From Prorocentrum cordatum (taxonomy: Eukaryota; Sar; Dinophyceae; Prorocentrales; Prorocentraceae): a stretch of DNA of 64,000 nucleotides. Below, piece after piece: positions 41,901 through 53,639 of the stretch. Numbering within the stretch: the stretch's first letter is position 1; every line of letters begins with the position of its first letter. Under the pieces are notes generated by a model, which saw nothing but the letters and a program-made list of their open reading frames with translations, was not told the DNA's origin and ran no database searches. The translations under genes and the position numbers were made by a program. The DNA is taken from contig CAUYUJ010007502.1 of NCBI GenBank assembly GCA_963575745.1, positions 453,177 through 517,176 of the forward strand, given 5' to 3'.

Positions 41901-42137
41901 TCCCAGGGCGCTCCACGGCCTGACTGGCCCGGGGCCCGCAGACGCCCGAGCAGCACAGGGCCTCCGCAGCTGCGGCGCCGCGCCCCGCACGAGCCGCCGT
42001 GTGCCCCGCCCGGCCACCCGCGGCCCCGGCCCGCTCGGGCAGCAGCGGAGGCGCCCCGAGGGCCAGGACTCCGACGCGCGCCTCTCCCGAGCCCTGCCCT
42101 CGGGGGGCCCGCCACGGCGGGGCGGAGCGTGGGGGGG

Positions 42138-42222
42138 AGGAGGAGGAGGAGGAGGAGGAGGAGGAGGAGGAGGAGGAGGAGGAGGAGGAGGAGGAGGAGG
42201 AGGAGGAGGAGGCAGGGGAGGG
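42138..42222 (+). repeat. (GGA)n tract
   Basis: Uninterrupted GGA/GAG triplets, complementary to 41705-41900. Confidence 0.97.
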
Positions 42223-42312
42223 CTGCCGAATGGGAGCCCTCCGGGGCCCCGGAAGGGGCCCTCTCGGGCCCAGAAGTGGCCCGTTCGGGCCCCGACGAGG
42301 GGAGCTTTCTTG

Positions 42313-42412
42313 NNNNNNNNNNNNNNNNNNNNNNNNNNNNNNNNNNNNNNNNNNNNNNNNNNNNNNNNNNNNNNNNNNNNNNNNNNNNNNNNNNNNNNNN
42401 NNNNNNNNNNNN
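42313..42412. other. Assembly gap (100 N)
   Basis: Exactly 100 N, the usual placeholder for a gap of unknown size. The left contig ends at CTTTCTTG, the point where the other copy runs into an ~18-base poly-C (47139-47156). Confidence 0.99.
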
Positions 42413-42848
42413 GCGATAGTGAGACCGATAGTGAGATCGATAGTGAGTTCGATGTGGTGTCCCGAGGTGTCCCGTGGTTTCCTATGGTGTCCCGTTGAGT
42501 GAGATCGATAGTGAGATCGATAGTGAGACCAATAGTGAGATCGAGAGATGTCCCGCGGTGTCCCGTGGTGGCACGTGGTGGCACGTGGTGTCCCGTGGTG
42601 TCCCGTTGAGCGAGATCGATAGTGAGATCGATTGAATCAGATGTTGGTTCCCCCCCTCTCCACCCCCACAACCTCCTTATCACCCGAAGGGTGGTCGTAT
42701 AGGTCTATATATATATATATATATATATACAGGGAGTTCAAAAAAGCTAGGTCGGCATGCCCGGGCTCAGCCTCGCGGACCTACTCTAAAACTTTTGTTT
42801 TGTTCCACGCCCTGCCGTCATCGCGCAAATGATACTCGAAAACCTAAG

Positions 42849-44399
42849 TTTCAACATTGTCACGGCGATCTTCCTCCAGATATTCCTCCGGATTTTCTTC
42901 CAGATCTTCACAGGTCACTAAATCTTCACGTAAATCTTCGCCCAGGCCCGTAAATCTTCACCCAGGGCTGTAATTTTTCCCCAGAGCCCGAAGTCTTCAC
43001 TTAAATCTGCACCCTGGGCCCTAAATCTTCACATAAATCTGCGCCCAGGGCCGTCAATCTTCGCTTAAATCTTCACCCGGGACCCTGAATCTTCACCTAA
43101 ATCTTCACCCAGGGCCGCAAAATTACACCCAGGGCCGCAAAATTTCACCGAAATCTTCGCGTACATCTCCCTCCAGCGCATTAAATCTTCACCCAGGGGC
43201 GTAAATCTTTACCCTGGCCTTAAATCTTCATCTAAATATTCGCCCAGGCTCTTAAATCTTTACCCAGGGCATTAGATCTTCATGTAAATCTTCGTCCAAG
43301 CGCGTAAATCTTCAGCCAGGGCTTTAAATCTTCACCCAGAGCCCGAAATATGCACCGAAATCTTCGCCCAGGGCTTTAAATCTTCACGTTAATCTTCACC
43401 CAGGGCCGTAAGTCTTCACCTACATCTTCACCCAGGACCCTGAGTCTGCACCAAAAGATTCGCCCATGGCCGCAAAACTTCACCCAGGCCTTATATCTTC
43501 ACCTAAATCTTCAACCTGCGCCCTAAATCTTCATTTACATTTTCGCCCAGGGCCATAAATCTTCACCCATGCCTTAAGTCTTAATGTAAATATTCGCACA
43601 GGCCCTTAAATCTTTCCCGTGGGCATTAAATATGAGTTTAAATCTTCACCCAGGCCTGTAAATCTTCACCCAGGGCTCTAAATCTTCACCCAGAGCCCGA
43701 AATCTTAATTTAAATCTTCACCGAGGGCCCTAAATCTTTACCTAAATCTTCACGCAGGGCCGCAAATCTTCATTTGAATCTTCACCCAAGGCCCTGATTC
43801 TTCACCTAAATCTTCACCCGGGGCCGTACATCTCCACCCATGCTTTAAATCTTCACCTAAAGCTTCATCCCAGTGGTGACCCTAAATGTTGTTTAGTTGT
43901 TTTTCCTAACGTTGTCGGTTTAGCATTCTTTTTGTTGGGAACGTGTTTCAGAACACGTTTTCGCATTATTTGAACGCCAGCCGTCGCGCGGGCAGGCGCC
44001 GTTTGTTGTGTTTACGTTTTTTGTATTGATTAATGTTTTTGTTTATCGGCGCGAGCAATCTTCAGCTAAATTTCCCCTTCGATCTTAGCCTAAGTCTTCA
44101 CCTGGAGCTTCACTCGCACTCTCGACGTTTACATCTTCACTTGAAATCTTCACATCGACCTTCCCTCGCGCCTCGCGGCATACATCTCCATCTAAATCTT
44201 CACGTAACTCTACGCCCAGAGCCCCGCCAGCCTAAATCTCCGTGTGAATCTTCACGTAAATCTTCACCCAGAGGCTCGCCAGCCGAAATCGTCACGTAAA
44301 TCTTCGCCTAAATCTTCACCCACAGCCCCGCCAGCTTAAATCTGTGTTAAATCTTACCTAACAGTTTCACCCACTTCGGCTCACGCAGAATTGCATTTA
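42849..44399 (+). repeat. AAATCTTCACCCAGGGCC satellite, second copy
   Basis: Appears identical to 38140-39690 at an offset of 4709. Confidence 0.93.
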
Positions 44400-44903
44400 A
44401 GGCTTCACGCGGATTGGCGCAGATTTCAGTATGGAAAAGTTTGTTTTGTTTAGTGCCGCGTCATTGCGTTTTTTCTTGTTTTTCAGTCCTAGTTTTGTGG
44501 CTCGCCCCGGCGCGGCGCTCCAAACTCTACGCGACAACCCAGAATTTAAAAATCCTTCTTGTTTAAGACCCTTGTTTTTTTTCAAACCCCATGTGTATAT
44601 ATATATATATATATATATATCCCCAAGGGTCAGCACTTGCATGTGGAGGAAGCCCGATAAGGATGGTGATTCACTGCCCACTGATGAGGGGGCCATCGGC
44701 ATGCGAGTACCCTTGAGGAAGAATCCTTGCACGGCGTAGTTCGAACTGAGTTTGCTTGACGCGGACCTCATTGGGAGGAGGACAACCATGACGAGCAGGA
44801 GTAGGAGGAAGAAATTTGGCTGCACGCCTGCCTCCCTCCATGTTGAAAGTCTGCTTCGCACATTATTTGTACTTTATGATGTGACAGCTGGAGTAGTCCT
44901 GAC

Positions 44904-45429
44904 ATCCTCGCCACGTGTCGGAGGTTTGAGGGTGAGGTCGAAGTGGAACGGAGAGCCCCCCACCGGGAAATCTGTTGGGGTTTCGGGTTCGTGTCGTGCG
45001 TGCGGGCGAGGCGAAGCTGCGTGGGCGGGCGAGAGGAATGACTCCGCTGTGGCCAGGTCGGGTCAAGACAAAAGACCGCCACTCCCGTGGGCTGGCGAGG
45101 CCAGTGGTGTCCCGCCGTGGTCTCCCGCCGTGGTGTCCCGTCGGTGTCCCGTCGAAGTCCGCGAGCGGTGGCCTGGGGTGTCCCGCCGTGGTGTCCCGTC
45201 ACTGTCCCGTCGGCGCCCCGTCGGTGTCCCGTCGGTGTCATCATGCTAGTTCGCCAGCATCGTCAGTGTGTTAACCCATTGCCATCACGAATCGTCGTCT
45301 TGCATCGTCGCCAGCTCGTGAGCGCACCACCAGCATCGCCACCGTCACAATCATCGCAGTTGTCCTCAGTTGGTTGTTTCCCCTTCCCAACCTCCTCATC
45401 CGAGGGTTGGCCGTATACTCCAGATTTCG
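44904..45429 (+). repeat. Variant palindrome arm, second copy
   Basis: Appears identical to 40195-40720. Confidence 0.85.
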
Positions 45430-46639
45430 TAAGAAAGTGGGGGGTATCACTTTTGGGGGGGTCTGATTTGAGCTGTTTGGGAGGGTTCCAGTGGAGTCTG
45501 GGCAAACGGCCGCTCTTTCATGGCTGGTCTGGGGGTGTCTAAAACAGCTCGTCTGGCAGGGTTGTGACCCCCTCCCTCTTATGACGAAATTTGGAGCAGG
45601 TGTATCAGCACGAACTTCCGGGCAAGACGGGATCCAGCCTCCGACGCAATCGCAGAGCACATGGGGGGGACGCAGCGCTCCCTTGACGACGGACCCCGCT
45701 CCGTGTGGCAGCGTTCGCCCCGGCAGCGCCCAGCGAGCACAGCTCGAGCTTCGACCTACTGCGGCACGTGTGCGCTTTTCGCCCTGGTGGTATCGATTGG
45801 GATGTCGGGCCCAAATGTGGGCCTCGTGTACATGTGTGCCAGCCTGCCACCGAGCGTGCCGAGCCGCGGCTATGTGTGATCAGTCCTCTTGCGCTTCGTG
45901 CGTTCTCGGTGCCCCGCAGCGGCCCACAAGAGCTCAACTATCAAAAAGATTTCTCTTCTCCAGTTTCGTGCCTGTGTTGGACTGGCGAGAGCCGGCAAGC
46001 GGTGGGCCAACGCTGCGTGGGTGGCCGAGCAAGCGCTGGACCTTTGCCGGACCCTGCAACTGACTCGGTGGCTTTTCGGCTGTGCGAGAACGGTTATACT
46101 GCTTTTCCGTGTGCCTAAACCGGGGCGTCCGCCCGTCCGCTCCAGGGGCGGCTGGGAAAGTTCGATGCCGCTGGCGTGTTGCCCCGATATGCAGTGAGGA
46201 AGGAGAGAAACTACGGTGCCGCCTTTCATCGTTCGATTTCCCCGGACATTATGGAAAGTAGGGAGTGGGGGTCGAAGACATAACCGAGAAACTATTCTCT
46301 CTGTGATGGCTGTGCGGGATTATTTTATCTTGTGCGTGGTAGTTATTTTTGGGTGTCCTTGGGCCACCTTCAGTATAGCCGGTAAACTGTCCAGCCGTGC
46401 GCCACAAGGGTCAGGCCTCCCTTCGACGGCGGTGCCGAACTCCTGCAGGCTCCGCTCGCTGAGTGCTCCCCCCCGGGTTGCGCGGACCCCCGGCCGGCGC
46501 GCAGGGTCCTGCTAGGATCCTGGTCGTGAGCTCCTCCCTTCCTCCTCATCCTTCCTCCTCCTCCTCCCCTCCTCCTCCTACCTCGCTCTCTCCTTCTCCT
46601 CCTCCTTCCTCCTCACCTCGTTCCTCCTCCTTCATCCCC

Positions 46640-46735
46640 CCTCCTCCTCCTCCTCCTCCTCCTCCTCCTCCTCCTCCTCCTCCTCCTGCTCCTCCTCCTC
46701 CTCCTCCATTCTCCTCCTCCATTCTCCTCCCAGGG
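46640..46735 (+). repeat. (CTC)n tract, second copy
   Basis: Corresponds to 41705-41900 but is shorter. The (GGA)n partner is at 46964-47040. Confidence 0.95.
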
Positions 46736-46963
46736 CGCTCCACGGCCTGACTGGCCCGGGGCCCGCAGACGCCCGAGCAGCACAGGGCCTCCGCAGCTGC
46801 GGCGCCGCGCCCCGCACGAGCCGCCGTGTGCCCCGCCCGGCCACCCGCGGCCCCGGCCCGCTCGGGCAGCAGCGGAGGCGCCCCGAGGGCCAGGACTCCG
46901 ACGCGCGCCTCTCCCGAGCCCTGCCCTCGGGGGGCCCGCCACGGCGGGGCGGAGCGTGGGGGG

Positions 46964-47040
46964 GAGGAGGAGGAGGAGGAGGAGGAGGAGGAGGAGGAGG
47001 AGGAGGAGGAGGAGGAGGAGGAGGAGGAGGAGGAGGAGGC
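46964..47040 (+). repeat. (GGA)n tract, second copy
   Basis: Corresponds to 42138-42222. Confidence 0.97.
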
Positions 47041-47138
47041 AGGGGAGGGCTGCCGAATGGGAGCCCTCCGGGGCCCCGGAAGGGGCCCTCTCGGGCCCAG
47101 AAGTGGCCCGTTCGGGCCCCGCCGTGGGGAGCTTTCTT

Positions 47139-48144
47139 GCCCCCCCCCCCCCCCCCTCCTTTCTTCGCCCCCCCATCACTTCGCGCCCAGTGCTCGAGCC
47201 GCGGACCCCCGGAGCCCCCGACCGTTCCCCTGGGGGTGCGTGGGCAGCACGCCCGCGCTGCCGACGGTGCTCTTCTGCTCCGCCAGGGCTCCGCTGCTGC
47301 CCTGGCCGTGCCCTCGCTTGCCCCGCGAGTTCGAGCAGAACTGTCGTCTGTGCAGATGCTGCGCCTCCCCTCGACGCTGCGGCACTGATGCCGAGAAGGC
47401 AACACCGCAAGACAGTGCATCCACCAGCCAACCCCAACCAACCAGCTACCGAGTCGCCGGCCCCCCCACCAGAGCCCTCGACCGTCGACCTGGGGAAGGG
47501 AGAGGCTGGCCTCTCGCCAGAGCGACGTTGGGCGCGGGCCCAAAGCGGTGGCCCCGGCTTCGGCCTGCCTGCCTGGATCTGGGCCCCCCGCGGCCCCCGA
47601 CAGCCGCGCAACGGAGGTCACTCCTGCCCAGGGTCACTCTTGCGTCTGGGCGACCTTCATCGTGCGATCGAGGCTCGATCGCAATTAGCACTTCCATCTG
47701 CTGCCCGCGCTTGGGGACCCTCACAAGCAGGCGGTCTTCGTCCCAGGCCACTCTTCGATGGGGGGGCCCGGAGGTGGCCCCCCACGAGGCCGAGAGCGGC
47801 GGTGGCCCAGTGCTCTCTGGCCACGGTCGCGCCGGGCGCCGTCTGGGAAGGCTGGCCCCTCTGGCCCTGTTCCGCGCTGGGCTGGGGGGAAGCGGAGGAA
47901 TTCCAGAAGGGGGGTGTCCCGTACCGGGATGCTATGGAGACCTTGGAGGACGACATCGGGAGCCGTGCCGGGCCTTTTGTCGTCTCGGGCGGGGGCGAGT
48001 GGCGAAGCCGTACCGGGGTGCTATTGTAGGGGCCAGCACGTACTCGTCCCGGGAGCCGTACAGGGAGGGGCACCGTTGAGGGGGGGGGATAGGCATCAGG
48101 GGGGGCGCCTCGGCCCCACATCGCCCACTTCTCGCCCATATAGG
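47139..48144. other. Unassigned GC-rich DNA
   Basis: Poly-C at 47139-47156, then GC-rich sequence. A long open frame across it (to 48079) is compositionally driven and resembles no family. Confidence 0.55.
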
Positions 48145-48250
48145 GGCCCGATGGCCCGCCCCGCCCAGGATGGTCCGGATCCGCTGATTATCGGGGGCCT
48201 GTCGCCGACTCTTTCGGCGATGTATCGGCGATGTTTCCCGTCGGGGGCCC
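48145..48250 (+). repeat. Dispersed repeat, family F copy 3
   Basis: GATGGCCCGCCCCGCCCAGG...TTTCGGCGATGTATCGGCGA resembles 11280-11360. Confidence 0.65.
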
Positions 48251-48377
48251 CCCCCCCCCCCCCGAAAAGAATGCCTCGCCTCAACGCCGGGGGGGAGGGG
48301 AGGGGAGACCCTCTTGGACCTCCGAAGAGGAGGAGGCGGAGGGACGAGGAGGAGGACCCAGAGATCCTGCGTTGTGG

Positions 48378-48520
48378 AAAATTATCCAAGCAGTCGCCGT
48401 CGTCGCCCCGTCGCCGCTTCGCGCCGCCCGTCGTTTGGGCCGGTTTGTCGGTCTGGCGGCTATGCACTCGCTGTCGCCGCCTCATCGCCGCCGTTGGATT
48501 GCGCCACGTAGGTCGCACGA
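48378..48520 (+). repeat. CGCCGTCGTCGCC-rich dispersed module
   Basis: Reverse-complement partner of 1471-1610 (GTCTGGCGGCTATG shared), again adjacent to the TGCACAAC minisatellite. Confidence 0.65.
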
Positions 48521-48539
48521 AATAATTCGCGCCTGCGGC

Positions 48540-48775
48540 GCGCTCGTTGATCGTTTACAACATGGATTGCACAACGTAGAGTGCACCACATAGGTTGCAC
48601 ATCATGTGTTGCGCAGCCACATGTATCGCACCACGTCGATTGCACAACATATATTGCACACGCTACATTGCACTACCACATAGTAGCACATCATGTCTCG
48701 CATCACGCAGACTGCACCACATAGATTGAACCGCGTGGGCTGCACCACGTAGGTTTCACAGGCTTCCGTCACATC
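48540..48775 (+). repeat. TGCACAACATAGAT minisatellite
   Basis: GGATTGCACAACGTAGAGTG, CACCACATAGGTTGCAC, GATTGCACAACATATATTGC and similar, about 20-22 bases per unit. Confidence 0.85.
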
Positions 48776-48929
48776 CGCCGACCCCTTGTTTTCGTGTGCT
48801 TGCCGAGATCCCTCGGGGACCTTGGGGAGGCAGGTTTGAGATATTGGGGGGGCCGTTTCGGAGCCTCCAGGGCGTCCTTTGGGTTTTTGCGGGGCCTCTT
48901 GGTGAGTCATGGGAGGCCATGGCAAGGGG

Positions 48930-51900
48930 CGACGCCGTGTGGGGAGAGGACGACCGTCGGAAGAGCGGAAAGCGCAAGAACCGAGCTGTGGACGGCGCGT
49001 TAAAGTGGGACGTCGCGGCAGTGCAGAAGGCGCAGGTGGTGGCCGCGGCGTCAAGATCCGCAGGAGGAAGCGGCGCGGCTGAAGCGGAAGGTGCCCCAGA
49101 AGTGGCCGCGGGGAAAAAACGACGGCGTCCAGCGTGCGGAAGTAGAGAAACGGGCTTGCGGAGGGCGGGTTGAACGCAGGTCAGTGTAGTGTCGCTGAGA
49201 TGGTGGCAGGTCGGGTGTTGGCGCAGGAGTTCGCGGGTTCCGCGATCGGCAAGACGCAAGGCAAGGGTCGTTCTGATAATGAGCCTCTCATGAGGGGTCT
49301 CTACATGGTGGCCCAGGGACCGGGAAGAGTTTTGCCATCGAAAGAATATGGGGAGAAATGTTCGGGGAACAGATTGGGTGGACGCACGGCATAGGTTTCC
49401 AGGTAGCAGCTTGACAGGCTACGAACGCGTCTGCGCTTGACGGGAATACAATCCACATTGCATTTGGGATCGGTACGAGCAAAACGAATGCGCCGAGCAC
49501 GGGGGGCGATGCGAGCGCAGAGTCCAAAAAGAAGACGAAGAGGGAACTGGCCGCTCAGCGCATGTCACAATAGAAGTGGTTGATAGTGGACGAAGTGGGC
49601 ATTTCAACGCGAACTTCCTAGCAGAGCTCGACTCGCGCGTGCGTTCGTGAATGTCAGCTGCAAGTGGCGCAAAGGTAAACGGACGCGGCGTGGATAGGCC
49701 TTTCGGGTGCTTGAATGTGCTATTCTGCGGGGGCTTCTACACATTGGAGCTGCGGTCGGGGACAGCCATCAACGCGCTGCCCACGCCGCATCTGGCAAAC
49801 GCATGAAAGTGCGCGCCATGCGCCACGAAGGACCACGGGCAGCATATCTTTTGGGGTGCAAGAGGCGAAGGGGCGGTTCAGGGAATGACGGAGTTGACGG
49901 AGTGCAAGCGCGCGGAGGACCAGGACGACTGGTTTCTTGGAGCGCAGGGAGAGTTTCGCCGAGGAGAGCTGATTGAACGTGCGCGCAGTTTCTTGTATGG
50001 CAGACCGACGGATGCTCTGGGGTCGCGGGTGAACGGTGCACCGTTGCGCGGGAACGCGTGCCGCGTAAAAGACGCTGAGGCCATTGCGATGCAGCACGGG
50101 CTTGAGTGTGAGAAGTGCAAAGTCGAGCGAGAGAAGAGAAAGCTCGCCGCGACGTCGCCAGAAGACGCGCGATTTCGGGGGGAACAATTTCTTGAAGCCG
50201 TCGCGACTTACGCAGACCAAGACATTCGCTGCCACGTCGGGAAGCAAAGAGCTGCGCAGTGGGCCAAGGAACGAGGAGAACAGCTGCTCTGGGTTGCAGG
50301 GGAACAGGGGCGGCCGCGCACGGTGGAGGACAAAATGCGATGGCTGGGGTGCCGCGACAAGGAGTGCGCAAGCTTGCCTGGGCGGTTGCCTCTGGCGAGA
50401 GTGATGCCCGTGGCTTTGGCTGACCACTTGGAGCGGTCGAAGAAGCAGCTGCTGCGGGGGCGCGCAGCAATGATCCATGCCCGAGAACGAGGCCGTTGGC
50501 ATCCGATCTTTCCGTCGACAGGGCGGCAATGGTCCTTGGGCGGGTATCGGAAGCATCTCGCATTGAGAGCGACATGCGCGCAGTTTGTGATAACACCGTC
50601 GTTGGCAGCGACGGCGCACTCAGCGCAGGGCCGGACCGCGGCGGCAGCGGTAGCGGGTCTTGACAGAGGGTCCGGCGCGAGTGGGATGTCCAGCGACGTT
50701 GCCATCGCGCGCTCGCGCAGGCGAGAGAACCTTTTGACCCCCCGGCCGTTTGATGGGAATCCGCACAACGCAGGCGAGATGGCGGGCACAAATAAGTTGT
50801 TGCAGGGGCTGCGAGGGGAGAGCGCGAATTGGCGTGAGTGGGGCGCGGAACTCGCGCGAGCGCTGCCGGCGGAGGTTGCTGGTAGAGGCGTTGACGAAGT
50901 ACGAATTCCAGAGGAAGGAAAGGCCGACGCCGCGCAAAGAATGGGCGCGCAACGGAAGCGGAGGAAGACGATTCGACGCGGCGCGGTGGCGGTCGGAGCG
51001 CGGACGCGGCGGTCGGCGACTGGAAGGCGAAAAGCATTCGGACAATGCGCTGCGCGAAGTGCAGCCATGTTAAAGCCGAGCAGAAGTCGCGGAGCGGGAA
51101 CGCGAAGTGGGACGAGAGCGTCGGCACTGCGCGATGCACGAACGACAAGTGCCTGTCGCTGCGCGACGAAAAGGCGGAGATCTCGGAAGCGCAAAAGAAG
51201 CACAACGCAGCGGGTTAGAGGTTGCGTCGGAAGTGCGCGGAGGATCGGGAGAAGGCGGTGCTGCGGACGAATTGCGAAGCAGGAAATCGCATGCGGGAAG
51301 CAGAGGGGGGGGGCGGAGCCGCCGACGTGCCGCGCGCCCGGTCGCGGGGTGCCTTTTCTGGGAGGTCGGCCATTTGAACCGCGGCCAGGTGGGGGGCCAC
51401 CGGACGAAGAAAGGAGCAACAGTGGTCTGCGTAGAGTGTCATCGCAAGGACGTCACCGCGAAGGGAATTGCCGACGCGGCGACGAGAAAAGCAGAGGCGT
51501 CGACGTGCTGCACACCAGGGCGCGGGAACATGTATTCGGACACGGCGTATCTGAAACCAAAGCAGGTGGAGAACCGTCGAGGGAAAGGAGCAAATAAAGT
51601 TGTTTGCGAAGAGCGCGCCGAGCGGGGCGTCACCGCGAAAGGTGTGGCCGACGCGGCGAAGCGGGTGAAGCGACAGTTGAAGTGCGGGGCGCGCGAGAAG
51701 GAGTTCCCTCGGCGGGGCCATATATGCGACCGCCAAGAGAGCGATCACTTCACGAGGAAGAGCAAAGTTGTTCGCGCGGATTGCGTGGGCCTCGGGTTCA
51801 CGGCGCAGAATTGTCAAGCGCGCGAGCGCTTCGGCGCGTGCAAGGGGAAACTCCAAAAACATCAATTCGTGGTTGGACCGCGTTCCGCGCGCGCGCCCAC

Positions 51901-51936
51901 CAGGGCCGCGCGCTGAAGTGCAAGGCCTGCGCGTGA
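48930..51936 (+). pseudogene. PIF1-like helicase with Cys-rich tail (multiply frameshifted)
   Basis: Helicase blocks appear in order across several frames. A worn Walker A lies at 49311-49336, where the bases for the GTGK centre are partly lost. GEQIGWTHGIGFQVAA is followed by an in-frame TGA. NTIHIAFGIGTSKTNA precedes another stop and the Walker B KWLIVDEVG (49574-49600). VLFCGGFYTLELRSGTAINA at 49717-49776 has Gly where GDF is expected. From 49885 a long frame carries FLYGRPTDALGSRVNG, LPLARVMPVALADH and the C-terminal helicase block ITPSLAATAHSAQGR, ending RRRENLLTPRPFD (to 50754). After further shifts the tail has CVECHRKDVTAKG-type repeats (51429-51936) and ends CKAC. This architecture is one I associate with a large dinoflagellate PIF1-like family. 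The breaks make it a pseudogene. Confidence 0.85.
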
Positions 51937-52239
51937 GACGCGCTGCAGCGCTCGTGGCAGCGCGCGAATGTTTGGCGCTGCCACGGTGGAACTGGAAAAT
52001 AACGGGGCGATAGCGAGGGAGATGGAGGAGGGGAAGGAGGAAGGAGGAGGGGGAGAATAATGAGGAGAAGGAAGTCAAGGAAGAGGAGGATGAGGAAGAC
52101 TGAACAGGATATGGACCTGATTCGGGCCTGACCTTCGGCTTCCGATGGGCGTTCGGGACGATTCGGGTTCCTTTGAGACGCGTGTTTTCGCTAGTACATC
52201 GAGACCCTGCATGAGCTCCGACGTTGCGGTTTGGGTCCA
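51937..52239. other. Unassigned DNA with a GGA-rich patch
   Basis: GGA/GAGG-rich at 52020-52100. Nothing else recognised. Confidence 0.6.
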
Positions 52240-53230
52240 GGGGAGAGACCTGATACTATAATGGATGGGTCGGACTTCTTGGGGCGGCAACGTCGGGGCG
52301 TTGGGCTCAGTGGTACTCTCTGGTGGCCTTCGGCCCACCCCGCCACGGTGCCTGGGTTGCGGGCAGGAAGCCGTTGGGATGTCCGTGGGGATCTCATGGG
52401 GCGCAGGTTTTTGGTGCCTTCTGTCATTGGGAGTCTTTTGGGGCCTGTTCGGGGCATCGCAGGGCCTCCTGGGAGCTTCGCCGGGCGGGGCGTTGGGATT
52501 ATGGGTTCGAGGTCCACCTCTTGGGCCACTCTTGGAACCCGTCTTGGGGCACGTTGGGGAAATATCGGGGGTTTTAAGTCGAGGTCCCCCTCCTGGGCCC
52601 CTCTTGGAACAGTCTTGGTGCACGCTGTGGCAGTTGTGGGCGCCTGTTGGGCCGTCTCGGGGCGCTGCTGGGCTCTCTTAGGGGCCCCCTGGGAGTCTCT
52701 GGGGCCGTCTTGGGGCCGCCTCGGGGGTCTCTTGCACGGTTGTGCACGCCGCGTTTGCCGAACATCGTTGGTGCGCAAATGGTGCGCAAATGGTCCGAAC
52801 ATCGTTGGTGCACTTTTCCGCCTTGGTGGCTTCCTCGGGGGTGTCTTGGCGGCTTGTTGGTGCCGTGGGACGATTCCGCCACCGTGCCCGGGGTGTTGTT
52901 GTGAAACCTCGGGGGTGTCCGTTGGGATCTCGTGAAAGCGTTTCTCGCGGGTTTTTTGGAGGCAGTGTCTAAGGCTCTTGGGGCCGTTACGGGATCTCTG
53001 TTGATCATTTTAAGGAATTCTTGGGGCTTTTTGGTGTTGGTTGGGGATCTCTTGGGGCCTATTGGGGGCATGTTGCGGCCTCCTGGGAGCTTCGGGCGGA
53101 AGGCGGGAAGGCCTGTTGAACCGTCTCGGTACTCTTCGTGGCTGTCTTGGGGGCCCCTTTGGAGTCTTTTGGCTCGCTTTCGGGCGGTATTGGGTGCCTG
53201 TTGGACGGTCGTCACGGCCGTGAAGGCCGA
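52240..53230 (+). repeat. CTTGGGGCC/TTGGGG-rich degenerate repeat block
   Basis: Phrases such as TCTTGGGGC, CCTCCTGGGAGCTTCG (52467 and 53082) and GGGATCTC(A/G)TG recur irregularly. On the minus strand it reads as Pro/Arg-rich frames. Similar to 16050-16520. Confidence 0.65.
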
Positions 53231-53239
53231 ATAATCGCT

Positions 53240-53430
53240 TATGAACCGCATCGGCTGCACCACACAAATTGCACCACTGACATTGCCCCACATGGATTGC
53301 ATCACATAGATTGCACGATGTTTTTTATGTTCGCACCTGCGGCGCGCTTTTTGATCGGTCACAATATTGATTGTATTGCATAGGTTGCCCAGCATGTATT
53401 GAACCACATCTAGTGCAAAACATAGGTTCT
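53240..53430 (+). repeat. TGCACAACATAGAT minisatellite
   Basis: GCTGCACCACACAAATTGCA, CACATAGATTGCACGATG and TTGAACCACATCTAGTGC, about 20-22 bases per unit. Confidence 0.8.
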
Positions 53431-53483
53431 CCTCGCTAAAAAGAGAATAGACTCCCCCCCCCGACTTATCGGTTCCCCCTGGG

Positions 53484-53549
53484 ATAGTATGATTTCATAT
53501 ATTTTCTGCACACTCGTCCATCCTAAATATGAAATCGTACCATCCCAGG
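53484..53549. repeat. Short inverted repeat (hairpin)
   Basis: TGGGATAGTATGATTTCATA pairs with TATGAAATCGTACCATCCCA across a ~27-base loop. Confidence 0.85.
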
Positions 53550-53639
53550 CAGGCCGGTATCCCCCCCTGAGGTTTTATATATATATATACACTATGCGGT
53601 GACATTTTTGTTCTAACATAGCACTTGTTCGCTAATCCC

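Larger units (their letters stand above)
37705..42312 (+). repeat. Left copy of a ~4.6-kb duplicated block
   Basis: 37705-41047 matches 42414-45756 with a constant offset of 4709 and no difference that I saw. 41048-41880 then matches 45757-46707 only imperfectly with many small indels, and 41880-42312 matches 46707-47138 almost exactly again. The copy ends at the N gap. Confidence 0.92.
42414..47138 (+). repeat. Right copy of the duplicated block
   Basis: Matches 37705-42312. It begins directly after the N gap, inside the palindrome arm, and continues beyond the point where the left copy stops. 45757-46707 is the section that disagrees with the left copy. Confidence 0.92.

Noticed and set aside
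40782-42419. 545-residue open frame running through the gap
   Set aside because: It crosses 100 N and a GGA/CTC region; its length comes from unknown bases and low complexity, not from a gene.
42632-44861. Second set of open frames in the right copy listed as separate genes
   Set aside because: They repeat the left copy and none of either set resembles a protein family.
37705-47138. A genuine recent tandem duplication as the main interpretation
   Set aside because: The alternation of identical and indel-rich stretches and the placeholder gap favour unmerged contig ends; kept only as an alternative.
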